This document shows positions 19,424 to 27,520 of a stretch of 64,000 nucleotides of DNA, piece by piece. Position 1 is the first letter of the stretch; each line of letters begins with the position of its first letter. The stretch covers positions 1-64,000 of the forward strand of contig JAFGAR010000004.1 of assembly GCA_016933575.1 (NCBI GenBank), in the 5' to 3' direction. The translations under genes were made by a program, and so were the position numbers. The notes under the pieces were generated by a model. The model did no database searches. It was not told the DNA's origin and saw only the letters and a program-made list of their open reading frames with translations. This DNA is from Candidatus Thorarchaeota archaeon. GTDB taxonomy: Archaea; Asgardarchaeota; Thorarchaeia; Thorarchaeales; Thorarchaeaceae.

Positions 19424-19502
19424 TATTTGACCAGAATCTAAATGCAGACAAGGTTTATAGCGATAACAACAACCTGAGGTATGAATTCACGGAGCTGTAG
19501 AT

Positions 19503-19910
19503 ATGAGCAAAGAAAAGAAAGAACTTGAAGATGCCGTCATGGAGGAATTCGAGTGGGCACTTCAAGATCCAAATACAGAGAAGATTCGTCAGCTCGGAGA
19601 AGTGGTGAGTATTATCACTACGAAGCTTACAGAGGCAATCAGTGAACTTCAAGTCACTACCGGTCAACTCAGATCACAGCTAGAATCCTTGGATTCGAGG
19701 GTGAGTTCACTCTCAAGTCGTATTGCAAGTGGCGGGACGATATCACCAGGAGCTGCATCTCTTGGTGGTGGTATGGGAGATGAACCAATCCCAACCATGG
19801 CAAAAGCTCCTACTGCGCCTCCGCCATCAGCAGGTGGAGGGATGAGTATGATGGGCGAATTGAAGCAACTACTTGCAGCCAGAAGAAGAAAGACTGAAAC
19901 CGGAGATTAA
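19503..19910 (+). CDS. Small coiled-coil, Gly/Pro-rich protein with basic C-terminal helix
   Basis: No family was recognised. The 135 residues divide into a charged helical start (KKELEDAVMEEFEWAL), a coiled coil of roughly residues 30-75 with regular hydrophobic spacing (TEAISELQVTTGQLRSQLE, LDSRVSSLSSRIAS), a flexible Gly/Ala/Pro linker (PTMAKAPTAPPPSAGGG) and a short basic helix at the end (GELKQLLAARRRK). ATG 19503 has GGAG 8 nt upstream, and TTTATAGC near 19455 could be its TATA box. Coiled coil, proline-rich linker and short basic helix recall small cytoskeletal regulators, but no residue pattern proves it. Confidence 0.7.
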   Translation: MSKEKKELEDAVMEEFEWALQDPNTEKIRQLGEVVSIITTKLTEAISELQVTTGQLRSQLESLDSRVSSLSSRIASGGTISPGAASLGGGMGDEPIPTMAKAPTAPPPSAGGGMSMMGELKQLLAARRRKTETGD

Positions 19911-19919
19911 CAACTTCTG

Positions 19920-20573
19920 TCATAGTAGGGATTCAACACTATTCTCCTTGTAAAACGGACCAGCATGCTCAGGTAGAGTAATTGTAAAAGCCTCAGCACG
20001 ATCGCACTTTGCCTGTATCCCTCTGAGTCGCGTTCTAGCATCATAGAGCTTCTCATAGAAGGAGTCAATCTTTTGTATCTGCGATTTGTGTTCCTTCAAT
20101 GCATGTAGGGCAATAGGGTAGGTATCCGAGATGTTCACATGCACATGAGGATGAGGTATCATCGTATTGATTTCCATATTGTAAATTCGATCCACACGAT
20201 GTGCATCATCAAAGACGGTCGTGTGAGAAGCCCATTCGACTGCATCAAAGACAAGTTTTGCACATTGTTGATGATTCAGATTGTAGTCATCAAGAGAATG
20301 GGTGATGATGACCTTCGGGCGGGTCTTCAGTATTGCACCGATGATCTCATTCCTCAAGGTCATGTCGATTGCAAAGTCATCGCGCTCACTAAGATAGAGA
20401 TTCCGGGCTCCAAGAAAAGAGCATGCAGACCTTAGCTCTGCATTCCGAACCTCGTTGCCTGTCATGCAATGGATATCAACCGGAATTCCCTGGTCAGTGT
20501 GTCTTTTGATTGTGCCGCCAGCACCTATGCACTCGTCGTCAGGATGAGCAACGACTACCAGAATCGAATCCAT
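19920..20573 (-). CDS. LmbE/PIG-L family deacetylase (BshB-like candidate)
   Basis: A 217-residue zinc hydrolase of the LmbE/PIG-L family, which removes acetyl groups from N-acetylglucosaminyl compounds. The zinc motif VVAHPDDECIGAGGTI (His10, Asp13) and the second histidine region HSLDDYNLNHQQCAKLV are present. It is transcribed divergently from the bshA-like gene, with 103 nt between their starts. In bacillithiol-making bacteria BshB deacetylates GlcNAc-malate between BshA and BshC, and this enzyme is the natural candidate for that step. Alternatives are a bacillithiol-S-conjugate amidase (Mca-like) or an unrelated sugar deacetylase. A second LmbE protein lies at 61075. Confidence 0.85.
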   Translation of the reverse strand: MDSILVVVAHPDDECIGAGGTIKRHTDQGIPVDIHCMTGNEVRNAELRSACSFLGARNLYLSERDDFAIDMTLRNEIIGAILKTRPKVIITHSLDDYNLNHQQCAKLVFDAVEWASHTTVFDDAHRVDRIYNMEINTMIPHPHVHVNISDTYPIALHALKEHKSQIQKIDSFYEKLYDARTRLRGIQAKCDRAEAFTITLPEHAGPFYKENSVESLL

Positions 20574-20633
20574 ACGTGGTTCTTCTTTCGGTATCTAATC
20601 AAGTTTTGGCAAGGAGAGTTGTTCAAACCAAGT

Positions 20634-20643
20634 GCCTTAAAGG
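20634..20643 (+). promoter_or_regulatory. TATA-like element of the bshA-bshC unit
   Basis: GCCTTAAAGG lies about 34 nt before the bshA ATG, with a purine-rich GGGAAGGG site in between, a spacing fitting an archaeal promoter with a short leader. It is a weak match, called by position only. Confidence 0.3.
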
Positions 20644-20676
20644 GGAAAAAACAGTACCCTGGGAAGGGTTTCTACT

Positions 20677-21840
20677 ATGCGCATCGGCGTAAATCTATAT
20701 CCATCAGTTGGCGGTTCAGGATATGTCGCGACAAGACTAGGACAGCATCTGACTGATAAAGGCCACATCATCCATTTCATCACTTATCAGAGACCATTCT
20801 CAATGATGTGGCAGCAGACAAAAGGAGTTCATGTTGATCTTGTTGATAGATTCGACTACCCTCTATTTGGAGCAATAGGACCTCCATACACAATGGCTCT
20901 TACATCAAAGATCATTAAAGTTGCCAAAGCAGCCGAATTAGATGTTCTGCATGCACACTATGCAATCCCACATGCAATGGCGGCATACATGGCTCGAGAG
21001 ATTGTCAATTTACCTTATGTTGTAACACTACATGGATCAGATGTTCATTCACTCGGTCTAGACCCAGCATATCAACCGGTCGTGCAGTACACGGTGGAGA
21101 AGGCTGATGGGGTCACAGCAGTTTCTGAGTTCTTGAAAAAGAAAGCCATTGAAGAACTTGGAATTGAGAGAGACATCAAAGTGATTCCAAACTTTATTGA
21201 TACGACCCAGTTCTCACGGGTCAAGGGAGTCAGACTTGTTGTAGAGAGTGGATGTGTGTCAGTAAGGAGAGAAGATGAAGCAATCGAGATTAGCCCTGAT
21301 GAGAAGATACTCCTTCACGCTTCCAACTTCCGAGAAGTCAAGCGTATTGTAGAACTCATAGAAATAATGCGAATCATTGTCAACGAGAATCCCAAAGCAC
21401 GTCTTATTATCGCAGGGGATGGTCCAACACGAATCGATGTTGAGCGGCGCATTGAGAAACTAAAGTTATGTAACAATGTACATCTCTTAGGTGTAAAGAG
21501 CAATATGCAAGAGATCATGTGTTCTGCGGACCTCCTTCTTCTTAACTCAACACTTGAGGGAATGCCTCTAGTTCTTCTTGAAGCCATGGCCTGTAGCCTT
21601 CCTGTGGTCACTACACCAGCTGGAGGAATTCCTGAACTTGTGCGTGCTGGAAAAGATGGTTTTGTGACTAAGGGATACGAGAATGAGGAATTTGCAGAAG
21701 CTGTACTTGGGCTGCTTAACAATGATGACGAGAGAAGAAGACTCGGACACGCGGGACGATTGCGTGCAAATGATTTCGATTCAAAGAAGATAGTTCCAAT
21801 GTATGAGAAGGTCTTTGAGGAAGTTCTCGAAAAGAAGTGA
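20677..21840 (+). CDS. bshA: BshA-like GT4 glycosyltransferase (N-acetylglucosaminyl malate synthase)
   Basis: This 387-residue GT4 enzyme resembles BshA more than generic GT4 proteins. BshA joins UDP-GlcNAc and L-malate in the first step of bacillithiol synthesis. Diagnostic stretches are the start IGVNLYPSVGGSGYVATRLG, then HIIHFITYQRPF, LHAHYAIPHAMAAYMA, VTLHGSDVHSLGLDP, ILLHASNFREVKRI and the GT4 EX7E motif EGMPLVLLE (Glu294 and Glu302). About ten residues are inserted before the second Rossmann domain (around VESGCVSVRREDEAI). It is followed after 12 nt by the bshC-like gene, and the deacetylase gene diverges from it. The neighbour BshC homologue strongly supports the pathway call; the acceptor has not been proven to be malate. 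Confidence 0.82.
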   Translation: MRIGVNLYPSVGGSGYVATRLGQHLTDKGHIIHFITYQRPFSMMWQQTKGVHVDLVDRFDYPLFGAIGPPYTMALTSKIIKVAKAAELDVLHAHYAIPHAMAAYMAREIVNLPYVVTLHGSDVHSLGLDPAYQPVVQYTVEKADGVTAVSEFLKKKAIEELGIERDIKVIPNFIDTTQFSRVKGVRLVVESGCVSVRREDEAIEISPDEKILLHASNFREVKRIVELIEIMRIIVNENPKARLIIAGDGPTRIDVERRIEKLKLCNNVHLLGVKSNMQEIMCSADLLLLNSTLEGMPLVLLEAMACSLPVVTTPAGGIPELVRAGKDGFVTKGYENEEFAEAVLGLLNNDDERRRLGHAGRLRANDFDSKKIVPMYEKVFEEVLEKK

Positions 21841-21852
21841 GAGGTAGGGACT

Positions 21853-23568
21853 TTGAAACCCAGCGTATACAATGTCTATCAGGACTTTATCTGGAAAGAA
21901 CAAAATGTCAATTTAGCAAGTACATTGTATAACATGCCCCCACTCACCTTAGATAGTCTACATGAACGAATTCCAACTCTGAAGAAAGAGTATCGAGAGA
22001 CGTTGTGGCACATTGAAGATAGAATGGACCAGTTGGAGAAGGCACTCATATCAATCAATCAAGACCTTCATTGTCTTAACCCCGAGGTTGAATCAAATAT
22101 TTGTCTCTTGAGAGATGGCGCAATAGAGGCTGCCCATCAGTCAGTTGTACTTGGTGGTCCTTCATACATATTGAACAAGGCAGTAACAGCTAATCAGGTT
22201 GCTAAATTTTGTCAGGACAAGGGGATTGACATTGGAGTATTCTTCTGTGTAGCTGATTACGATAGTGTCCAATCAGAATTGACGAACATACGCATTCCAG
22301 TGATGGGATCTGGTGGTACTCTGATTAGCATCCCAACGCCCGAGGGATTTGAATTCTCACCGGTCAATGTTATCCCTCTACCAAGAAAGGACTGGTATGA
22401 TAAAGTCGAGGATGATATTAGGGATAGCTATCGTCCAATGTTCAAGCCTCTAGAGGGACCAAAAAGATTGGTATTTGAGGAACGCTTGGAGCAAGCACTG
22501 GCAGTTAGTCGTTGGGGTTTTCTCAATTCTAAGACACTAGGAGAGTGGGCCATGAGGATCATGGGTAGACTCTTCAATATCGAAGGAAATTTAGGAATAC
22601 CTCTTGTTCCTGCTTCAACGCCTGAAGTGAGGGACTTGCTAATTGAGGGGATGGAGCTATTACTGGATAGGAGTAATCGGGAGAGGATGATAGATACTTT
22701 CAATGATGTGACCTCACTCATTGAAAGCAATGGTTACAATCCAGGTGTAGGTCCAAGAGCTACAGATTATGTTCCGTTCTTCTACGAGTGTCCTGAGAAG
22801 GAGTGCAACAGTGCCCGTACCGAGCTGCACTATGAAGACCATGGGTCAACTGCTGTTCTGACAGGTAAATGTCCAATCTGTTCAGAGAACATTGAGATTG
22901 AAACACCCTCAGAGAGTCCCTATTTGGGGGACATTGCAAGACATATCTCACCACGGGTGGATTCTAGGCAGCTTGTGATTGATACTATTATTCCAACTAT
23001 GGCACATATTGGAGGTCCTGGAGAAACTGCATACTATGCACAGGTTATCCCCAGTGCTAAAGCAATGGGATTACCATTTCCAGAGTTTATAAAATATCCA
23101 AGGGTCTACTTCAATACCCCATGGAATGAGAGTCTGGCGAAATCGCTGGAAGAGAAAGATATCAAAGTCCTGCATGGTAGCAACCTGTTCAGCTCTTTAG
23201 GGAAGCTCTCTCGTTTTAGAAAGAAGAACAGATTTGAGGACATGAATGAAGAGCTAGTGAATTTCACGAATTTACTACTGACCACGCACTCTGATTTGAA
23301 TAGGAAATTAGCTGAAATTGATACGGACATTGGTCAGTCATCAAAAGATGAGATAGAATTTCTTCAATCTCTCAAACTTGAGATAGAACGATATCTTAGT
23401 TGGACCTTTGGGCAGTATGCTGAAGAAAAATTTGGACAAGAGTCTTCATGGTCGTGGATAGAATGGGCTATCAACTCTGGATTCGTAGATCTATTTGGAC
23501 CATATGAGCGTGCATATGTCGGTCAGATGAAGAATGGTGCGACTGTCTTTGTAAACTTCTCAATATAA
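21853..23568 (+). CDS. bshC: BshC-like cysteine-adding enzyme with zinc-ribbon insert
   Basis: The 571-residue product starts at a TTG behind GAGGTAGGGA, 12 nt after bshA. BshC is the putative cysteine ligase that completes bacillithiol from GlcN-malate. Matches are AAHQSVVLGGPSYILNKAV (the TGQQxGLxxGPLYTxxKA site, diverged), and further on HISPRVDSRQLVIDTIIPT and MAHIGGPGETAYYAQVIP, which are close to the conserved BshC core. The C-terminus has the expected helical coiled coil (LNRKLAEIDTDIGQSSKDE). Unusual is a zinc ribbon Cys313-X4-Cys318 ... Cys340-X2-Cys343. The usual GQQ reads HQS, so whether it is catalytically equal to BshC needs testing. A hairpin follows the stop. Confidence 0.8.
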   Translation: MKPSVYNVYQDFIWKEQNVNLASTLYNMPPLTLDSLHERIPTLKKEYRETLWHIEDRMDQLEKALISINQDLHCLNPEVESNICLLRDGAIEAAHQSVVLGGPSYILNKAVTANQVAKFCQDKGIDIGVFFCVADYDSVQSELTNIRIPVMGSGGTLISIPTPEGFEFSPVNVIPLPRKDWYDKVEDDIRDSYRPMFKPLEGPKRLVFEERLEQALAVSRWGFLNSKTLGEWAMRIMGRLFNIEGNLGIPLVPASTPEVRDLLIEGMELLLDRSNRERMIDTFNDVTSLIESNGYNPGVGPRATDYVPFFYECPEKECNSARTELHYEDHGSTAVLTGKCPICSENIEIETPSESPYLGDIARHISPRVDSRQLVIDTIIPTMAHIGGPGETAYYAQVIPSAKAMGLPFPEFIKYPRVYFNTPWNESLAKSLEEKDIKVLHGSNLFSSLGKLSRFRKKNRFEDMNEELVNFTNLLLTTHSDLNRKLAEIDTDIGQSSKDEIEFLQSLKLEIERYLSWTFGQYAEEKFGQESSWSWIEWAINSGFVDLFGPYERAYVGQMKNGATVFVNFSI

Positions 23569-23570
23569 TA

Positions 23571-23598
23571 GGACACCGGGATGACCCCGGCAATGTCC
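23571..23598. terminator. Hairpin between convergent bshC and aminotransferase genes
   Basis: GGACACCGGG (23571-23580) pairs with CCCGG (23586-23590) and, after a CAA bulge, TGTCC (23594-23598), a 10-bp stem with a 5-nt loop. It sits in the 40-nt gap between two convergent stops and could end both transcripts. There is no T-run, so its action as a terminator is inferred. Confidence 0.45.
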
Positions 23599-23608
23599 CA
23601 TGAATAGT

Positions 23609-24880
23609 CTAACCAAGCTCAGTTGAGAGAAGCTTACCCAGACGTTCTATTCCCTCAGAGATGATCTCGGGAGAAGCATATGAGAAACCAAGTCGCATTG
23701 TATTTGGTTCAGGTACACTTGTTTCTAATTCCTTACCATTTGATGAAACTGTATAGCCTGTTATTGGATAGAATGGTCCACCGGGCACATAGAGTAGCTC
23801 ATTTGGAATTGCAACACGCTGCATGAACTCACTCGAGTCGAAATCAGGTTTCGCGCTCTGCCACCAAATGAAGAAACCTCCTGTTGGATCAGTTCTTGTA
23901 CCATCTGGGAAGAACTCATCCATTGCCTTTGCCATTGCTTCATACCGTTTCTTGTATAGAGGTATACCGACTTTCATCGCTTGGTCAATATATTTTCTAT
24001 AATACTCATCCAATATTCGTTGAACAAGAGTTGTTGTACAGAGATCAAGGTAGCCCTTGTCTTTTAGCACCTGTTCGCGAACATTGACTGGGAGAACGGA
24101 GTATCCAACTCTCAAAACAGCTGCTTCCTTGCTACTTGTACCAAGATAGGCAACACGAGTGTTTTCCTTATCAAGCGTCTTTATTGGCTTTGGATTTGGT
24201 TTGAATTGAATCTCGGCATAAGCGGAGTCTTCCAGAAGGAGGATATTGTGGTTCTCGCATATATCGAATAGGGCTCTTCGTCGCTTCATTGAAAGCGTGG
24301 TACCCTTTGGATTATCACTGTCAGGAACTACATAGAGTAGGTCTGGAGTCTTACCGAAATTGATCTTTGAGAGGTGAATAGCTCGTTCAACAAATTCAGG
24401 GATGATTCCTTCATTATCAGTAGGTATTGTGATAACACGAGCTCCAAGTTTGACAGCAGGTACGAGAAATCCGAGGTATGCGGGTGAAGGTGTAAGAATG
24501 ACATCACCGGGATCAATCAATGTATCGAGCAGAGCATAAAGTGCCTGTTGCGAACCATTAGTGATTGAAACACGATCCCACTCATCCTCACAATTTATCG
24601 GTATCTTCCGAACATCGCAAAGCCGTTTAGCCAGTGTTTTCAGGAACCAAGTCTGACCACCTGTCGGCCCATAGTTAAGGTCGTCAAGGGCCATTGCTGG
24701 GTTTTCTTTATACTTGACACTGAGATCTGCCATAATATCAGCGAAGATATCAGTAGGAATGATTCCAGGTTTTCCTCCAGCAAAGTAGTATTTTACACTA
24801 AATTTTAGAAGGGCACGAATCTGAGACTCCTCTATGAAAGAAGTCCATGTTGCAAAACCATAGCCTCGATCATTTGCCAT
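23609..24880 (-). CDS. PLP-dependent aminotransferase, class I/II
   Basis: This 423-residue fold-type I aminotransferase is closest by eye to 2-aminoadipate / aromatic or MocR-type aminotransferases without a DNA-binding domain. Visible are YGPTGGQTWFLKTLAKRL, TNGSQQALYALLDTL (PLP phosphate), SPAYLGFLVPAV, VPDSDNPKGTTLS (the Asn that holds PLP), LLEDSAYAEIQ (the Asp/Tyr pair) and GTSSKEAAVLRVGY with the Schiff-base Lys and phosphate Arg. ATG 24880 has GGAG 9 nt upstream. The substrate is unknown: aspartate, aromatic and branched amino acids are all possible. Confidence 0.88.
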   Translation of the reverse strand: MANDRGYGFATWTSFIEESQIRALLKFSVKYYFAGGKPGIIPTDIFADIMADLSVKYKENPAMALDDLNYGPTGGQTWFLKTLAKRLCDVRKIPINCEDEWDRVSITNGSQQALYALLDTLIDPGDVILTPSPAYLGFLVPAVKLGARVITIPTDNEGIIPEFVERAIHLSKINFGKTPDLLYVVPDSDNPKGTTLSMKRRRALFDICENHNILLLEDSAYAEIQFKPNPKPIKTLDKENTRVAYLGTSSKEAAVLRVGYSVLPVNVREQVLKDKGYLDLCTTTLVQRILDEYYRKYIDQAMKVGIPLYKKRYEAMAKAMDEFFPDGTRTDPTGGFFIWWQSAKPDFDSSEFMQRVAIPNELLYVPGGPFYPITGYTVSSNGKELETSVPEPNTMRLGFSYASPEIISEGIERLGKLLSTELG

Positions 24881-25067
24881 ATGGACGCACTCCGAGGAAT
24901 GAACCTCGTCTTGTTAAGAAGCATGAACACTTCTGTACATGAACTGCAAGTGTTGTCCTTTATCTGTTTCTAATCGAACACACATGCTGACGTTCGTTTC
25001 TGCGATATGATGTACACAAGTGGTCGTCACGAACAAGCTTGTGCACAAAACAGGTCCAGTTGAGTCC

Positions 25068-25853
25068 CTATCGGGTCTCTGCATTGATAGCTGCCGCGGC
25101 TGCTGCAGGATCAGGAGACTCGATAATGGAACGGACCGCAATCACATAGCTCGCTCCAGCTTCGATTGCTTCTCGGGCACTTCCACCCTGAACGCCTACA
25201 CCAGGGCACATGATGGGTATCTCATCGCCCAGTACAGTACGTATCTCCTGTATCTTGTCAGGATATGTTGCACCAACTATTACTCCATCCACATCCCAGA
25301 GTCTTGCTTGGCGAGCAAATCGTACATAGAGGGGTTCTTGTTTCTTTGTCTTCTCATCAGGAGCGACCAGTAATCCATAACCATCCTTGGCACCTGGATG
25401 CGACATGTAACAGAGAGTGATGACCCCTCGTTTTCGATTTGTAGCTGATTCAAAGACCGTATCGAGACCACCCTCCATCCCTACAAAGGGATTCACAATG
25501 ATAGCATCGAATCCTGCATCAAAGTAATACTTTGATATGACCTTGTTCGTGTTCCCTATATCATTCAATTTACAATCGACTATGGCTGTGAGTCCTAGAT
25601 CGTGAATTTTGTCCACAATGCGGGGAATTCCGTCATAGACTCCAAGAGGTAGGATGAGGTGCCTGTTTATCTTGAAGGCAACAGCATATTCTGCTGTCTT
25701 GGCTATCAACTCTATTGCCTCTCGTTCCAGTCGGTCCTTCTCAGCTTTTATTCCCGCAGAATCCTTTCCAGTCATATTAGCAACGAGATCAAGACCAATG
25801 ATCAATTTACTCTTCCGAACAAAACTTGATGCAGCAAGCTTTCGTTTGTACAT
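25068..25853 (-). CDS. pyrF: Orotidine 5'-phosphate decarboxylase
   Basis: A 261-residue OMP decarboxylase, which makes UMP in the last step of pyrimidine synthesis. The catalytic Asp-Lys-Asp array is seen as IVDCKLNDIGNTNK, with the phosphate-binding end CPGVGVQGGSAREAIEAGA and YVIAVRSII. KINRHLILPLGVY and the 260-residue length fit the longer PyrF type rather than the roughly 210-residue form found in many archaea. ATG 25853 is used because GGAG lies 8 nt upstream; the in-frame GTG at 25862 overlaps that site. Confidence 0.88.
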   Translation of the reverse strand: MYKRKLAASSFVRKSKLIIGLDLVANMTGKDSAGIKAEKDRLEREAIELIAKTAEYAVAFKINRHLILPLGVYDGIPRIVDKIHDLGLTAIVDCKLNDIGNTNKVISKYYFDAGFDAIIVNPFVGMEGGLDTVFESATNRKRGVITLCYMSHPGAKDGYGLLVAPDEKTKKQEPLYVRFARQARLWDVDGVIVGATYPDKIQEIRTVLGDEIPIMCPGVGVQGGSAREAIEAGASYVIAVRSIIESPDPAAAAAAINAETR

Positions 25854-25967
25854 ATGGTTCACTCCTGTACCCGAAGACCCCTCAGTTCAATGGGCCACTT
25901 GATGCTGAATGTAATCACTTCCAAATAAATTCTCGTTCGTTAGGATTTTGCGTACCATCGAACCAAA

Positions 25968-25975
25968 CTTATAAC
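25968..25975 (+). promoter_or_regulatory. TATA box before the multi-pass membrane protein
   Basis: CTTATAAC sits 35 nt upstream of the TTG start at 26010, with GGAGAGG between, matching archaeal promoter spacing. Confidence 0.4.
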
Positions 25976-26009
25976 AGACTCACTACGTTGTAAAGATGGA
26001 GAGGCAAAA

Positions 26010-27050
26010 TTGAGTCCCGACTGGTTAATGACAAGGGTGACTGTAGTACTGCTAGCCATAGCAGGACCCATCTACTTCTTTCTACTCATGCTCTTTATCC
26101 CCCAGATGACACCATTTGCAGATCCAATGTTGAATCTACTGTTTCATTATGTTACAGCCCCAACAGTCTTCACACTTCCATGGATAGGTACGATATACTA
26201 CCAGAGATACCGGTTAGCCAATACTGTATACATAATGGATGAGACTATCACTGCGGTCCCGCTCCGCTGGAGAATATTCTATGGTGCCAATGCCCTCTTC
26301 GTATTGATGGTCTTCGTCCTCCCAATGGCGACGCCAATCATTGCATTGATTGAGGGGCTGATTGTTGCAGGGCATGTATTCTATCGGGTAGGATTTGGAA
26401 AGATGGGGGGAGGAAAACCAGCTGCATTCCTAGGAGTCATTGTGGCACTTGCCCTATGTATTCTTCCAGCATTTGTCATCATTGAGTTCATACCTGGATA
26501 CTTAACAGTGTGGGAAACGATTCTCCAGACCTGGACTGATTTCTGGCTGGATGTGGCATATGGTGTTGCTCAATGCCTTGTCAATGCGCTCAGTTTTGGA
26601 GCACCCGTATATTTCATCTATTTTGGCGCTCAAGAGTATGATAAAGGACTCTATGGAGAAGTCTATACCAAGACTCCAACGAACTGGATCCGTTTTGGAG
26701 AATTGGTCATCTTCATCATCTTCATTGTGATGTACCTTCCACCAATCCCAACACCAATTGGAGTCGTTCCATTTCTCGACTTGTCATTTCTATTTCAGAA
26801 TTATATCAATTGGATCTCACTGGGAATCGTAGCAATAATGATCTTGGTGAAAATGGCATTGAAGGTCAAAGGAGATACAGGTATGGGCGGCTTTACGAAT
26901 ATCTTTGTCATCGGCCTGTTTCTCGTAGTAGAACTGGTCAATCGAACAGACTTCCTTCTAAAGACATCAATCATTATACTGGCATTCACTGTGTATGCAG
27001 GCTTGGCTGCGGTCAGTTATCTGAGAGCCTCATCGAGAGAACTCTATTAG
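26010..27050 (+). CDS. Multi-pass membrane protein of unknown function
   Basis: The TTG at 26010 is chosen since GGAGAGG is 8 nt before it. The 346 residues form about eight or nine transmembrane helices with short polar loops, for example VTVVLLAIAGPIYFFLLMLF, LFVLMVFVLPMATPIIALI, LVIFIIFIVMYLPPI and SIIILAFTVYAGLAAVSYL. A loop carries GFGKMGGGKPA, and the region between helices has QEYDKGLYGEVYTK. I recognise no transporter or enzyme signature. It stands alone between pyrF (divergent) and a short convergent gene. Confidence 0.7.
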   Translation: MSPDWLMTRVTVVLLAIAGPIYFFLLMLFIPQMTPFADPMLNLLFHYVTAPTVFTLPWIGTIYYQRYRLANTVYIMDETITAVPLRWRIFYGANALFVLMVFVLPMATPIIALIEGLIVAGHVFYRVGFGKMGGGKPAAFLGVIVALALCILPAFVIIEFIPGYLTVWETILQTWTDFWLDVAYGVAQCLVNALSFGAPVYFIYFGAQEYDKGLYGEVYTKTPTNWIRFGELVIFIIFIVMYLPPIPTPIGVVPFLDLSFLFQNYINWISLGIVAIMILVKMALKVKGDTGMGGFTNIFVIGLFLVVELVNRTDFLLKTSIIILAFTVYAGLAAVSYLRASSRELY

Positions 27051-27086
27051 ACCCGATCACTCAGAGTGAGTATTTGGATGGACAAG

Positions 27087-27446
27087 TTACATATCAAGTA
27101 TCTCAAGTTTCTTTGCTAATCGTATGATTGGAAGAAACATGGTCATAGGTTCAGAGTCAGCAAGAGAATCAACAAAGTCAATGGCCTCTTTCGGTCGATT
27201 CTTGTAGGAAATGTAATTTCCTTTTGGTGGACCATCTCCTTCTGCATGAACCCATAGCGGAAGTCCATACATCTCATAGTAGCCATGGTTGGAAATCAAG
27301 GTTCCGTAGATGTGCTTTCCTTCATGTTCGAAATATAACATACTTGCAGGTCTTTCTCTCTGGGACCATGATACAAGCATCCTTGTTAAATCGGTCATAG
27401 AAGCAATTTTCATATTTACTGGTGGTCGAATATTGTCCTTGCTCAT
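27087..27446 (-). CDS. Hypothetical soluble protein, 119 residues
   Basis: Unrecognised. Begun at ATG 27446 it has 119 residues; the open frame allows a TTG or GTG up to 27461. The sequence reads like a compact alpha/beta domain: MTDLTRMLVSWSQRERPASM, then strands LYFEHEGKHIYGTLISN and YEMYGLPLWVHAEG, and a C-terminal helix PIIRLAKKLEIL. No signal peptide or membrane helix is present. It lies upstream on the same strand as nothing obvious and converges with the multi-pass membrane gene. Confidence 0.55.
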   Translation of the reverse strand: MSKDNIRPPVNMKIASMTDLTRMLVSWSQRERPASMLYFEHEGKHIYGTLISNHGYYEMYGLPLWVHAEGDGPPKGNYISYKNRPKEAIDFVDSLADSEPMTMFLPIIRLAKKLEILDM

Positions 27447-27520
27447 ACTGTAGCGCACCAAATCGTTTTTCGTTCATGCCCTTATAAGAGCAAGCATTGT
27501 ACTATGGAAAGGGACTGAGG

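Noticed and set aside
27051-27086. TCACTC-A-GAGTGA palindrome after the multi-pass membrane protein
   Set aside because: The loop would be only one base and no T-run follows, so I do not call a terminator.
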